35,429 nt of DNA from positions 1-35,429 of the IMG/VR virus record IMGVR_UViG_3300025009_000275. The stretch is one strand, 5' to 3'. Origin of the DNA: a virus. A program made the translations under genes and the position numbers. The notes under the pieces are model-generated. The model ran no database searches. It had not been told where the DNA came from and saw nothing but the letters and a program-made list of their open reading frames with translations. Position 1 is the stretch's first letter. Every line of letters begins with the position of its first letter. Of this stretch, positions 8,718-15,982 are shown piece by piece.

Positions 8718-9571
8718 ATACGCCTTTTGTCAGGGATATCATGTATGGATCGAGTCCAGAACTGAAACTGGCCCTTTTTTCAGACCTTCATATCGGTGCT
8801 GAGGATTGCGACATAAAGACCATGCGCCGAGATTTTGCAACATCTGCCGACGAGGAACGACGCTTCTCAATAAACGGAGATATCGCTGAACTGATTGTGC
8901 CAAGCGACCGCAAGCGTTTTACCGCATCCAAACTCATGTCGAGAAGGGATGATGTTATCAACGAAACGCTAGAACTTTCCTTCAAGGAGTTGAAGCCGTT
9001 CGCTGATTATATCGATGTTATAGGAACAGGCAACCATGAGGAATCACCGATAAAGTACAACAGTTTTGACTTCATCGGTGCTTTGATTGTTTTGCTGAAC
9101 CGTGAGCGGTCTGTGACATTACCACCAATCCACCGTGCCGGATATCAGGGATACATGCAGTACAAGCTAAAGCCGGTAACAAAAAGAAAAGCATGTACGC
9201 CGTTCACCATCTACCACCATCACGGTGCTGGTGGAAGCGCACCGGTGACAAAGGGCATGATTGACTTCAATCGTATGATTTACAGCCACATAGCAGACCT
9301 GTATTGGATGGGACACAAGCACACGGCGATACAAGACAACGGGATTGTGCGCGATGGGCTCAACAAGAATGGTAATTATGTGCAGACGGTGTCAAAGGCA
9401 CTCATAACACCAGGATACAAGATGCACGAGATTGACAAGGAACAAGGGTGCCGCTTGAAATATTCTGATGGTTTTTATAACATGCAAGCGAAAGGATATG
9501 GGGTTGTTGATTTATATATCAACAAGACATTTGATAGAATCGATCACTTTGACGTGACATTACGAACATAG
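8714..9571 (+). CDS. Calcineurin-like metallophosphoesterase
   Basis: 285 residues from ATG 8714 (AGGA 7 bases upstream, ATGA overlap with the gene before); a GTG at 8708 in the same frame is the alternative. All metal-binding motifs of the calcineurin-like phosphoesterase fold are present: DLHIG (D24, H26), NGDIAE (about 54-59), GTGNHEE (N107, H108), YHHHG (about 168) and WMGHKHT (about 198). It should hydrolyse phosphodiester or phosphomonoester bonds with two metal ions; substrate unknown. Encoded between the small membrane protein and the holin, a place where phages often carry the endolysin. Confidence 0.88.
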   Translation: MNTPFVRDIMYGSSPELKLALFSDLHIGAEDCDIKTMRRDFATSADEERRFSINGDIAELIVPSDRKRFTASKLMSRRDDVINETLELSFKELKPFADYIDVIGTGNHEESPIKYNSFDFIGALIVLLNRERSVTLPPIHRAGYQGYMQYKLKPVTKRKACTPFTIYHHHGAGGSAPVTKGMIDFNRMIYSHIADLYWMGHKHTAIQDNGIVRDGLNKNGNYVQTVSKALITPGYKMHEIDKEQGCRLKYSDGFYNMQAKGYGVVDLYINKTFDRIDHFDVTLRT

Positions 9572-9581
9572 GAGGAAGGGT

Positions 9582-9899
9582 ATGGAGCAGTTCTTAAGAC
9601 CAGAATTATTGATATTGTTTCCAGTTTTGAATGGTATTGGAGTATGGTTAAAAGGGAAAATGATTCTTGGAAACAACGGTGAAAAAACATATCCAAATGC
9701 AAAGGTTGCAACTGGCAGAATACCGATTGTCCTTGTTGTTTTTGCGGTATCTGTCTGCACCGTATATGGGTTCATGTCCACGGAATATACGGGATGGCGT
9801 ATGGTCTTAGACGCTGTTGTTATGACTGGTATTCTACAGGGAATACTTGTTACATCTGTATCTGTATTGGGGTACGATGTACTTAAGGGGACAAAATGA
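9582..9899 (+). CDS. Holin
   Basis: 105 residues with GGAGG upstream of ATG 9582. The pattern fits small phage holins: an N-terminal hydrophobic helix (about 8-24), a polar loop, a second membrane segment (about 47-65, IPIVLVVFAVSVCTVYG) and a third (about 74-97, MVLDAVVMTGILQGILVTSVSVLGY), ending in a Lys-containing tail. The phrase pairing G.LQGILV.SVSVLGYD is usual for this holin group. Holins make the timed hole in the inner membrane. Position just before spanin-like genes supports it. Confidence 0.75.
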   Translation: MEQFLRPELLILFPVLNGIGVWLKGKMILGNNGEKTYPNAKVATGRIPIVLVVFAVSVCTVYGFMSTEYTGWRMVLDAVVMTGILQGILVTSVSVLGYDVLKGTK

Positions 9900-10354
9900 A
9901 ATGTGGAAAAAGGTGTGGGCATGGATTAAAAAGTATAGTCATATCATTGTTCTTGCTATTGGTAGTGTCGTCGGCTTCATATTTGGCCGCCGATCCAATG
10001 GCGGAACTGTCGCTGATTTTGAGCGACTACGAAACGATTACGCAGAACTTAAACGAGAATATGACAAACTTGCAGACGAGATTGTCAGACTTGGAGAACT
10101 CAAAGACGTATCAGACGCAACTATTGCAAGACTTGAAGAAGAGTTCATACGAGATGGGATTATCCTTGATGACGTTGGAAAGCAAATCAAAAGCGGTAGA
10201 TACCAAGTTTCTGAACTTGAACAAGCAAATGAAAGACTTAGAAACTGGATACAAAAATATGGAGCGCAGATTAAAGGTATATCAAGTGACAAGTAATATT
10301 TTAATCGGTGTTTCTGTCGTGAGTGTTTCACTACTTTTGTTAACGCTGCTATAA
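9896..10354 (+). CDS. Spanin-like protein with signal peptide and C-terminal membrane segment
   Basis: 152 residues from ATG 9896, which overlaps the holin stop. Residues 11-31 form a strong signal or anchor sequence (SIVISLFLLLVVSS then SYLAA, a fair signal peptidase I site). Residues 35-125 are helical with heptad spacing (coiled coil), and 128-152 form a very hydrophobic C-terminal segment. A periplasmic coiled coil with a membrane anchor is spanin architecture. No Cys for a lipoprotein is seen near the signal, so a classical o-spanin or u-spanin is not certain. The gene fully encloses the next one in another frame. Confidence 0.6.
   Translation: MKCGKRCGHGLKSIVISLFLLLVVSSASYLAADPMAELSLILSDYETITQNLNENMTNLQTRLSDLENSKTYQTQLLQDLKKSSYEMGLSLMTLESKSKAVDTKFLNLNKQMKDLETGYKNMERRLKVYQVTSNILIGVSVVSVSLLLLTLL
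9901..10296 (+). CDS. i-spanin-like protein, nested in the previous gene
   Basis: 131 residues from ATG 9901, five bases after the start of the enclosing gene and in another frame. One N-terminal inner-membrane segment (about 13-29, HIIVLAIGSVVGFIFG) is followed by a long charged coiled coil (ERLRNDYAELKREYDKLADE and on). This is the layout of Rz-type i-spanins, which join inner and outer membranes in the last step of lysis. Overlapping spanin genes are known from lambda Rz/Rz1; here the overlap covers the whole smaller gene. The two frames share the same DNA for their first membrane segments. Confidence 0.65.
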   Translation: MWKKVWAWIKKYSHIIVLAIGSVVGFIFGRRSNGGTVADFERLRNDYAELKREYDKLADEIVRLGELKDVSDATIARLEEEFIRDGIILDDVGKQIKSGRYQVSELEQANERLRNWIQKYGAQIKGISSDK

Positions 10355-10375
10355 GATTCGAACAAACGCAAAATC

Positions 10376-10406
10376 GCCCCCATTCGGTATGCCGTTGGGG
10401 GCTTTT
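10376..10406 (+). terminator. Strong rho-independent terminator of the late operon
   Basis: Stem GCCCCCA (10376-10382) with TGGGGGC (10396-10402), an inner CGG/CCG pairing, then TTTTC. On the minus strand the hairpin is followed by TTTTG, so it probably stops both the rightward late operon and the leftward early operon that meet here. Confidence 0.88.
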
Positions 10407-10436
10407 CATGCAATTATTATTTCAATACTTTATTGT

Positions 10437-10685
10437 TTACAACTTTCTTATAAAATCCATTATCAATCGTAAGTTATTCTCGATAATCCCAAGATTGTTG
10501 TGAGTTGCGTTTATCTCACCTTCTGGTTTCATGTTTTCTCCAATGCCTTTTTCAGCATCACCGAAAAGCCTTTCTTTCAATTCATTTACTTCATAGCAAA
10601 TTTTCTCTGAAAAATCCCTCACTTGATACGAATGTTCTACAATTCTTGTGATTTCCTTTGTAATTTCTTTTCCTGTCGTTTCCAT
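10437..10685 (-). CDS. Small helical protein of unknown function (82 aa)
   Basis: Last gene of the leftward operon. ATG at 10685 was chosen because GGAGG lies 6 bases upstream; a longer frame reaches 10715 without such support. The 82 residues are almost entirely helical and charged (EITKEITRIVEH, CYEVNELKERLFG), with no membrane segment and no recognised motif. Possibly a small coiled-coil regulator or host-modifying protein. Confidence 0.6.
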   Translation of the reverse strand: METTGKEITKEITRIVEHSYQVRDFSEKICYEVNELKERLFGDAEKGIGENMKPEGEINATHNNLGIIENNLRLIMDFIRKL

Positions 10686-10774
10686 AAAATCCTCCATTAG
10701 CTTTTTTTCGGTCAACGACCGATTTTATACATTCTGAAATATTGCAATCCCGCAATACTTAGAGTATCATATAG

Positions 10775-10954
10775 TCAAAAGGGATGTTTCCCTTTATCCA
10801 CCGTGCGGTTTACTCCTTTCCCGCCGGTGGTTTTTTTATATTCTATCGACGTGAATATCGCCCATGAAACAACAAGGTACAACAGATAGAACCATATGGA
10901 ATAACTCATAATTGCGATACCGATAGACAGCCACAAGACGCTAACAACAATCAT
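10775..10954 (-). CDS. Small inner-membrane protein (59 aa)
   Basis: ATG 10954 overlaps the stop of the gene before it (ATGA) and has GGAGG 7 bases upstream. The first 36 residues are very hydrophobic (MIVVSVLWLSIGIAIM, then FYLLYLVVSWAIF), enough for one long or two short membrane helices, followed by a basic tail (YKKTTGGKG). No homology recognised; small proteins like this may be superinfection or lysis-timing factors. The rightward hairpin at 10798-10837 lies within it. Confidence 0.6.
   Translation of the reverse strand: MIVVSVLWLSIGIAIMSYSIWFYLLYLVVSWAIFTSIEYKKTTGGKGVNRTVDKGKHPF
10798..10837 (+). terminator. Second rightward terminator, inside a minus-strand gene
   Basis: CCACCG-T-GCGG (10798-10808) pairs with CCGC-CGGTGG (10821-10830), giving 10 base pairs with one bulged T, followed by seven T. 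It can act on rightward transcripts only and may be a backup that keeps late read-through out of the early operon. Confidence 0.7.
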
Positions 10955-11244
10955 TCCGTTTCCTCCAACTTTTTCAGTTCTTCCGCAAGGCGAACCTTTC
11001 GCCTTGCAATGTATTCTTCTCTTCTGTCAGACATTGATTTTTTTGCCATGTCGATACGACGCAAGATGTCGCCGTTAAAGTCTACTACATTATGAGCGTC
11101 GCCAGTCTTTTTATTGCATATCGAACAAACAAAAAGTATGCTGTCGTCGTTTGATATGCTTACCCACGGTGAATAGGTGAAATCGTCTTTTCCGTTCATG
11201 TCCAGAATTGCGTTTACTAGTTCTTTTGCTTCGGTAATTGTCAT
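10951..11244 (-). CDS. Hypothetical protein with a CxxC pair (97 aa)
   Basis: 97 residues, ATG 11244 overlapping the upstream stop (TGA at 11243-11241), with AAAGGAG just upstream. The middle has CSICNKKTGDAHN, a single CxxC knuckle that could bind zinc with other ligands. The C-terminal 35 residues are a charged helix (RRIDMAKKSM, ARRKVRLAEELKKLEE). Function not recognised; the coupled position suggests a small accessory early protein. Confidence 0.55.
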   Translation of the reverse strand: MTITEAKELVNAILDMNGKDDFTYSPWVSISNDDSILFVCSICNKKTGDAHNVVDFNGDILRRIDMAKKSMSDRREEYIARRKVRLAEELKKLEETE

Positions 11245-11489
11245 TTAGTTGTCTCCTTTATCTGTGAACCGATCAACGTCCCCAAGGCTATCCCTGCACC
11301 GTCTGCCAGAAGGTCGCCAACAGCCATTTCAGCGAAATTGTCAACATCTTTACCATAATTCATATAATCGCCAACCTCCTTCCCAATGCCGATACCAGCT
11401 GTAAAGCTGATACCGACAGACGGTGAGAAGGTGAAGGTCAGTACTGCCGATGTTATCAAGCAAATGCCGAAGTGAAGGAGTTTATCCAC
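11241..11489 (-). CDS. Small membrane protein with DKLxHFG / GKExGD / DLxADG motifs
   Basis: GTG 11489 is the likely start (GGGAGGG 6 bases upstream), giving an 82-residue protein that begins MDKLLHFG; the frame to 11519 lacks a ribosome site. Two hydrophobic stretches (about 9-25 and 31-44), then GKEVGDYMNYG and DLLADGAGIALG. The DK..HFG...GKE..D...DLLAD pattern is that of small predicted membrane or lipoproteins (YfiM/DUF2279-like), often phage- or prophage-borne in Gram-negatives; function unknown. It overlaps the preceding gene by 8 bases. A truncated relative sits at 5134. Confidence 0.65.
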   Translation of the reverse strand: MDKLLHFGICLITSAVLTFTFSPSVGISFTAGIGIGKEVGDYMNYGKDVDNFAEMAVGDLLADGAGIALGTLIGSQIKETTK

Positions 11490-11910
11490 AGAATCCCTCC
11501 CTATGGTCTTTCTCCACAAGGTAGATGATCTCGTCTACCGTGTTCTCGGTAAGCATTTCCGTAACATCTATTCCGTTGCCAAGATAGATGAAATACTCGT
11601 CAACTCCACCGGCGTTGTCAGGCTCGTAGAAGTCGCCAAGGTATGCATCCTCCCACGAATATTCAACCTCGAAATCATACCCCTTGTAGGTTACTGTTGT
11701 CTTGAACATGTCTCTTTTTGTTCTTTCTATTCCTTTTACTTCTTCAAGAACAAACTTGTCTTCCCAAGAAAAGCAACTTTCTCTAATAATTTCTGCCAAT
11801 TTCAACGGCATTGCATAGGCAAAAGCCTTGCCATTAAATTCAGCATATTTATCCAAATATGCTTCTCCGTGCATTTCGCTTTCTCTCTTTATAACAAACA
11901 TATTTTCCAT
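11482..11910 (-). CDS. Hypothetical acidic protein (142 aa)
   Basis: ATG 11910 (start MENMFVIKRESEM) is preferred: AAGGAG lies 9 bases upstream, while the frame to 11946 starts inside the promoter leader. The protein is acidic and aromatic-rich, with alternating strands and helices (VTYKGYDFEVEYSWEDAYLG). No family recognised. First gene behind the promoter at 11933-11961, so it heads the distal part of the early operon. Confidence 0.6.
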   Translation of the reverse strand: MENMFVIKRESEMHGEAYLDKYAEFNGKAFAYAMPLKLAEIIRESCFSWEDKFVLEEVKGIERTKRDMFKTTVTYKGYDFEVEYSWEDAYLGDFYEPDNAGGVDEYFIYLGNGIDVTEMLTENTVDEIIYLVEKDHREGFCG

Positions 11911-11932
11911 TTCTTTGTTCTCCTTTACACCA

Positions 11933-11961
11933 ATACTACAGCACACACATTATCATGTCAA
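11933..11961 (-). promoter_or_regulatory. Leftward promoter, TTGACA-17-TAGTAT
   Basis: On the minus strand TTGACA (11961-11956) is followed after 17 bases by TAGTAT (11938-11933) and then AAAGGAG and the 142-aa gene. The -35 overlaps the last gene end only by spacing. The upstream flank (GTGTTGACATGATAATG) resembles those of the other leftward promoters. Confidence 0.7.
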
Positions 11962-11964
11962 CAC

Positions 11965-13587
11965 CTAAAACCAAATAATCTCATCGTCTTCTTCGATTTC
12001 TTCGGCTTCTTTGCGTTCTCCCCATATCCTGTCTATGATATCGTAGAACTTTCCGTTCTTTATATGGACAATCTCGGTTGGTGGGCTTGCTTTGTTCAAA
12101 GCATTGCACAACGATTCCAGCGTCTCGTGCGACATGTAGTCAACGCCAATCTTGTCTGATATGACACGTAGCTTCTCCAGTGCCTTGTAACCGGCGTATC
12201 CATCGTGTAGCACCGTCAAGTACTCACTTATCGGGTGTTCGTTCAGATTGCCGAAGTATGTCACCTTGAGCATCCGCTTTCCACTTTTTTGCGACGTGTG
12301 TATCTCCCACTCCCAACGCAGAACGTCTTGTTTCTTTGATCCGTCGCCTTGGATATCGTCGTCATGCAAGACCAACGCTTCCTTTTGCACCGGTGGAAAC
12401 TCGTAGCCACATGACGGACAAACCATTAAACTGGCATGGACTATCTCGTCGCACTCTGGACAAATCTTTGACGGTGCGATTCCTTCTCCTGGTTTCTTCG
12501 GTGTAGAAACGTTCGTTATCGGACCATGCTGTTCGACGACACCTGCAAAGTCCAGCACGAGGCAAGTTTCTGTGTGTGACTTTAAGCGGAGTCCACGGCC
12601 AGCCATTTGCAAGTACAGTCCCGGACTCATCGTAGGTCGCATCATGACAATCAAATCTATGTCAGGGTAATCGAATCCGGTTGTCAACACTCCGACTGAT
12701 GTTATCGCTTTTATCTGTCCATTTTTGAACTCGTCCAAAATCCTGTCGCGGTGCTGTGTCTTCCCCGTCACACAGTCTGCTGTGATACCGCGGTCAACAA
12801 GGATATCGCGCACATGCTCGGCATGTTCTACACCGGTGCAGAAGAATAGCCAATGTCTCCTGTCACCGGCAAGACTTATAACCTCATCTATAACCTGCAC
12901 GTTGTTGTCGCTTGTATCTATCGCTTTTTGCAGTTCGCTTTCTATGTACTCGCCACCACGGGTATGCACACCATCGGCAGACAGTTTCTTGTGTGTGGCT
13001 TTCGATATAAGTTTTGCTAGATATCCTTGGTATTGCAGTTCTTGTATTGTCACCGGTTCGATTATATCATCAAAGATAGCCGGATCGTCGGTAATCATTC
13101 CGTGACCCAAGCGAAACGGGCTTGCGGTCAATCCAATGACCTTGCACTTTGGATTAATAGATTGCAAGTCGTTTATCAGCTCCCTGTATCCACCGGTGTC
13201 ATTGTGGTTAATGGTATGCGCCTCGTCAACAATAATCAAATCTATATGACCAATCAACGACGCTTTCTTGCGTACCGATTGCACACCGGCGAATGTAATC
13301 TGGTCAATGTCTTTTTGCTTTAGCCCTGCGCTGTAGATGCCAAGTGGCGCATTAGGCCAATGGTAGCGTAATTTTTCAGCATTTTGAGAAATTAATTCTC
13401 TCACATGAGTCAACATCAGTATCCTTGTCGGTGGATACTGGCTTATGGCGTCCTTGCATATTGCGGCAATGATATGGCTCTTGCCACTGCCGGTTGGAAG
13501 CGAAAGACATGGATTTCCTATATTATGTTCAAACCACCGCCACAAATCGGTGACGGTTTTCTGCTGGTAGGGGCGGAGGTTGGTCAT
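11965..13587 (-). CDS. SF2 DEAH-box helicase with C-terminal zinc ribbon
   Basis: 540 residues. Helicase motifs in order: LRPYQQ (Q motif, about 4-9), Walker A PTGSGKS (31-37), DEAH (121-124), GLTAS (about 152), TGFDYPDIDLIVMMRPT (about 300-316) and QMAGRGLR (motif VI, about 326). A zinc ribbon CPEC...CPSCG follows (about 372-391), then 150 residues of unknown fold ending in acidic residues. Related to phage and plasmid UvsW/RecG-like type helicases that remodel branched DNA, likely in recombination-dependent replication with the nuclease, SSB and Sak4 genes of the same operon. Overlaps the next gene by 4 bases. Confidence 0.92.
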   Translation of the reverse strand: MTNLRPYQQKTVTDLWRWFEHNIGNPCLSLPTGSGKSHIIAAICKDAISQYPPTRILMLTHVRELISQNAEKLRYHWPNAPLGIYSAGLKQKDIDQITFAGVQSVRKKASLIGHIDLIIVDEAHTINHNDTGGYRELINDLQSINPKCKVIGLTASPFRLGHGMITDDPAIFDDIIEPVTIQELQYQGYLAKLISKATHKKLSADGVHTRGGEYIESELQKAIDTSDNNVQVIDEVISLAGDRRHWLFFCTGVEHAEHVRDILVDRGITADCVTGKTQHRDRILDEFKNGQIKAITSVGVLTTGFDYPDIDLIVMMRPTMSPGLYLQMAGRGLRLKSHTETCLVLDFAGVVEQHGPITNVSTPKKPGEGIAPSKICPECDEIVHASLMVCPSCGYEFPPVQKEALVLHDDDIQGDGSKKQDVLRWEWEIHTSQKSGKRMLKVTYFGNLNEHPISEYLTVLHDGYAGYKALEKLRVISDKIGVDYMSHETLESLCNALNKASPPTEIVHIKNGKFYDIIDRIWGERKEAEEIEEDDEIIWF

Positions 13588-13898
13588 TGGACTGATATAC
13601 CATTGACTGTGAGTATTCTGTTAAGCCTTTCAATACGAACTTCTAACATCTTTATTTTTTGTTGTAAATCATGTACAAAAGGATCTTTTATATCGTAGAT
13701 TGGATTACTTGCTAGTTCTTCATTTGTAATTCTAGCACAAGCATTGACACAAGCGACTATGCGCTTGGCATTTTCTTCTTCTGTTTTATTGTCAAGAAAA
13801 TAACATTGCGCTATTACTTCTGTGTATGCGCTATTAGGGTTAATGATAAAAGTTGCTCTCCTAGAACTAACTTTCCAAGGCTCTTTTGTATGTTTCAT
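13584..13898 (-). CDS. Phage protein of the NAxRIVACVNACA type (104 aa)
   Basis: 104 residues with KHTKEPWKV at the N-terminus and ENAKRIVACVNACA (about 42-55), the signature of a widespread but uncharacterised group of small phage proteins (HTPGPW ... NARRIVACVNA). The C-terminal 40 residues form a coiled coil (LQQKIKMLEVRIERLNRIL). ATGA overlaps on both sides show translational coupling. Function unknown; the group is common in early regions. Confidence 0.65.
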   Translation of the reverse strand: MKHTKEPWKVSSRRATFIINPNSAYTEVIAQCYFLDNKTEEENAKRIVACVNACARITNEELASNPIYDIKDPFVHDLQQKIKMLEVRIERLNRILTVNGISVQ

Positions 13899-14086
13899 TT
13901 TGTCTCACTTCCATCTATCCAGTGCATCCATAAAACCATAGTCTTGGCATTGCAGCTAGGGCAAGTATGGTCTTTGTGTATGAATATTCTATCTTGTCCT
14001 TGTATTCTTCTTATTTCCGTTCCTTCATCTTCTCTTGCTGTGAAATGCTTTCCACACTTCTCACAAAATACTATCCTCTCTTTCAT
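13895..14086 (-). CDS. Zinc ribbon protein (63 aa)
   Basis: 63 residues with CEKCGKHF and CPSCNAK, two CxxC knuckles 34 residues apart: a compact zinc ribbon. GGAGATT and the promoter at 14109-14137 lie just upstream of ATG 14086. Likely a nucleic-acid- or protein-binding accessory protein; specific role unknown. Confidence 0.65.
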   Translation of the reverse strand: MKERIVFCEKCGKHFTAREDEGTEIRRIQGQDRIFIHKDHTCPSCNAKTMVLWMHWIDGSETK

Positions 14087-14108
14087 GTTGTAATCTCCTT
14101 ACATTTAT

Positions 14109-14137
14109 ACATTACAGCAGTTACACAATGATGTCAA
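14109..14137 (-). promoter_or_regulatory. Leftward promoter, TTGACA-17-TAATGT
   Basis: Minus strand TTGACA (14137-14132), 17 bases, TAATGT (14114-14109); transcripts would start just upstream of the zinc ribbon gene. It lies in the only gap of this part of the operon. TATAAA a few bases further is an alternative -10. Confidence 0.6.
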
Positions 14138-14140
14138 CAA

Positions 14141-15085
14141 CTATTTCACATACCCCCCAAACATATTCGCTATCGCTTCTGCTCCAAAGTCCAGATATTC
14201 AGCACTTGAAACACCGCTTTCACCAACGAGAATCCCGTTGTATTTGACGTTCCACTCGTCAACCTCTTCGATTTTCACATCTTTCAAAAGATCGGGGTGG
14301 ATAACATGAGAACGGCACCCTTCGCGTTGTGCGTCCACAGGTATGGTCGCCTCCCACCGCTCACAGAACCAAGTGCCGTCAAGCATCGTCGTGCTATGAG
14401 CGCATGTACGGCAGTTAATCAACGGCTTCTTGTCGCCAAAGCAAAAATCATGCGACGGACAAAACTTGCACTCGTACCATTCTGGATCGGTTTGCATCGG
14501 CTCCGGTAGTCTGTCCGACAGTACGATATCTTGCGCCCGTTTAATTGCCCTCTCCGCAAAATCCTTGTCAAGTCGCACCCGTTCCGGCTCGAAACGGTCG
14601 TCGTCCTTGCACACGGGGCAATACAGCGCACGCTCCAAGCCACGCCCAAGCATGTAGCCTTGCATCTGTGTGTAGTGCAGGGGCTTGGATTCCTTCACGC
14701 CTTTTTTCATGTAGTCGTCGAAACTTTTTTTGCTATGCGTCTTGATTTCCAAGATGTGGTCTTTTGCGGTAACTCCAGAAATAACGCCGTCAGGGCTTCC
14801 GCCGACATGACAACCTAAATCTATGTACTTCTGTTCCTCCAACGCTTCTGTGACCACGTATCCAGCCTTGCGTAGCGTCTCTACTACAATGACCTCTTCT
14901 ATCTGTCCTCGTCGGAACAGTGCCAATATGCGCTTTGGAAATGTCTCAACAACCGCCCACCTGAAACCAAGCCACAACTTGCGTCTACACGGGTGTCCTA
15001 TCTCACTCACGCCCATGTGTTGGCGTGGTGGGTCTTGTGTGAGCGTATTGAAATAATCGTCCCTAACTTTGTTCGGAAGCTCCAT
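14141..15085 (-). CDS. Cas4-like PD-(D/E)XK nuclease
   Basis: 314 residues from ATG 15085 (AAGGAG 7 bases upstream; the frame to 15115 is less likely). Nuclease core: GGSPDG (D99) and ILEIKTHS (E113, K115) followed by QMQGYMLG (motif with Q, about 139). One Cys at 33 (HPCRRKL) and three near the C-terminus (ECKFC...FC, 206, 209, 215) match the four-Cys iron-sulphur cluster of Cas4/AddB nucleases. A further Cys-rich zinc-like part follows (about 223-262). Known relatives resect DNA ends; with DUF669 and Sak4 it probably forms the phage recombination system. Confidence 0.85.
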   Translation of the reverse strand: MELPNKVRDDYFNTLTQDPPRQHMGVSEIGHPCRRKLWLGFRWAVVETFPKRILALFRRGQIEEVIVVETLRKAGYVVTEALEEQKYIDLGCHVGGSPDGVISGVTAKDHILEIKTHSKKSFDDYMKKGVKESKPLHYTQMQGYMLGRGLERALYCPVCKDDDRFEPERVRLDKDFAERAIKRAQDIVLSDRLPEPMQTDPEWYECKFCPSHDFCFGDKKPLINCRTCAHSTTMLDGTWFCERWEATIPVDAQREGCRSHVIHPDLLKDVKIEEVDEWNVKYNGILVGESGVSSAEYLDFGAEAIANMFGGYVK

Positions 15086-15599
15086 CTGACAACTCCTTTT
15101 CGATGATGATATCAAAGTAGTCCTTGATATTCCTTATCGCTATGCTTTTCGCTTTCTTCTTGGAATGTTCTATGCCAACGGTGACACCGCGGAACGGATA
15201 CACGTACACACCCTTCTGCTTCTTTCTTTCGCTTGACATTATAGCATCTATCGCATGTCTTTTCATATCCTTTAGGCATGCGATTCTTGCAGAAAGATAC
15301 GATTTCGATTCAACAATCCTGTCGTTACCGTAAAGCCCTACCCATGTGTTGGTTGTTTTCTTGTGTTCAATCTGTGTCGCTGGGGCTTCTTTCATAAGGA
15401 GCAAGTCGACGGCGTTCTCGTTTGCGCCGTTGAAAGGATACCTAGTTTTTGTCTCCTTGTAGTACCATCCGAATTTGCACGGGACATGGTTCATGCAATC
15501 CGTCGGCGCATTGTTGAAACAACACTTGTCGCAAAGTACTTCGTTGTTATCTCCTGTGTCGACTTTGAAGCCGGTTATTCCACAGTGGCGGATGTACAT
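15063..15599 (-). CDS. Hypothetical Cys-rich protein (178 aa)
   Basis: 178 residues, GAAGGAG 8 bases before ATG 15599. The N-terminal quarter has CDKCCFNNAPTDC...HVPC, a cluster of Cys that likely binds zinc. The C-terminal part is basic and helical (ERKKQKG, HSKKKAKSIAIRNIKDYFDIII). No family recognised. It lies between YopX and the Cas4-like nuclease and overlaps both genes (by 25 and 23 bases), so it is made with them and may assist DNA processing. Confidence 0.6.
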   Translation of the reverse strand: MYIRHCGITGFKVDTGDNNEVLCDKCCFNNAPTDCMNHVPCKFGWYYKETKTRYPFNGANENAVDLLLMKEAPATQIEHKKTTNTWVGLYGNDRIVESKSYLSARIACLKDMKRHAIDAIMSSERKKQKGVYVYPFRGVTVGIEHSKKKAKSIAIRNIKDYFDIIIEKELSDGASEQS

Positions 15600-15982
15600 G
15601 GTGTTGCTCCTTCGTGGATATTGCCGATGACTTCAACCTCATATTCAAGCCAACCTATTGCGGTATAATCATAGTCTTTACCTTCAACATCTGCCGCAAA
15701 CGCGCCACCCTTAAACTCAACGATTGAGTCCCAACCCTCATCATAATTGTCTACGTGTATAACATCACCTTCAAAAATCATCTTGCCGTTCTTGTCTTTG
15801 AGTCCTGTGTATTGGCCAACTGTTTCTGGAAGTACTTCTTCCACTTCTTTGGTAATTTGTAATCCCATAGTAACCTTTGGGTTACCACTTAATACATATG
15901 TAAATACGTTGTCTTTTAGTAAAGCTCCATAAATCCAATCCCCGCCATATCTTGCTTTTGCCCGAAATTTAATCTCTCTCAT
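15575..15982 (-). CDS. YopX family protein
   Basis: 135 residues with the YopX hallmarks: MREIKFRAKARYGGDWIYG at the start, VGQYTGLKDKNGKMIFEGDVI in the middle (about 66-87) and EVIGNIHE near the end. YopX proteins are widespread in phage early regions; biochemical role not established. Start overlaps the stop of the preceding gene (ATGA). Confidence 0.9.
   Translation of the reverse strand: MREIKFRAKARYGGDWIYGALLKDNVFTYVLSGNPKVTMGLQITKEVEEVLPETVGQYTGLKDKNGKMIFEGDVIHVDNYDEGWDSIVEFKGGAFAADVEGKDYDYTAIGWLEYEVEVIGNIHEGATPCTSATVE

Noticed and set aside
11503-12159. Plus-strand frame of 218 residues
   Set aside because: It lies opposite two well-supported leftward genes and the promoter at 11933-11961; its Phe/Leu-rich product has no motif and no ribosome site.
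14141-15085. CRISPR Cas4 as part of an adaptation module
   Set aside because: No cas1, cas2 or repeat array is present; the gene context (SSB, Sak4, helicase) is that of phage recombination.
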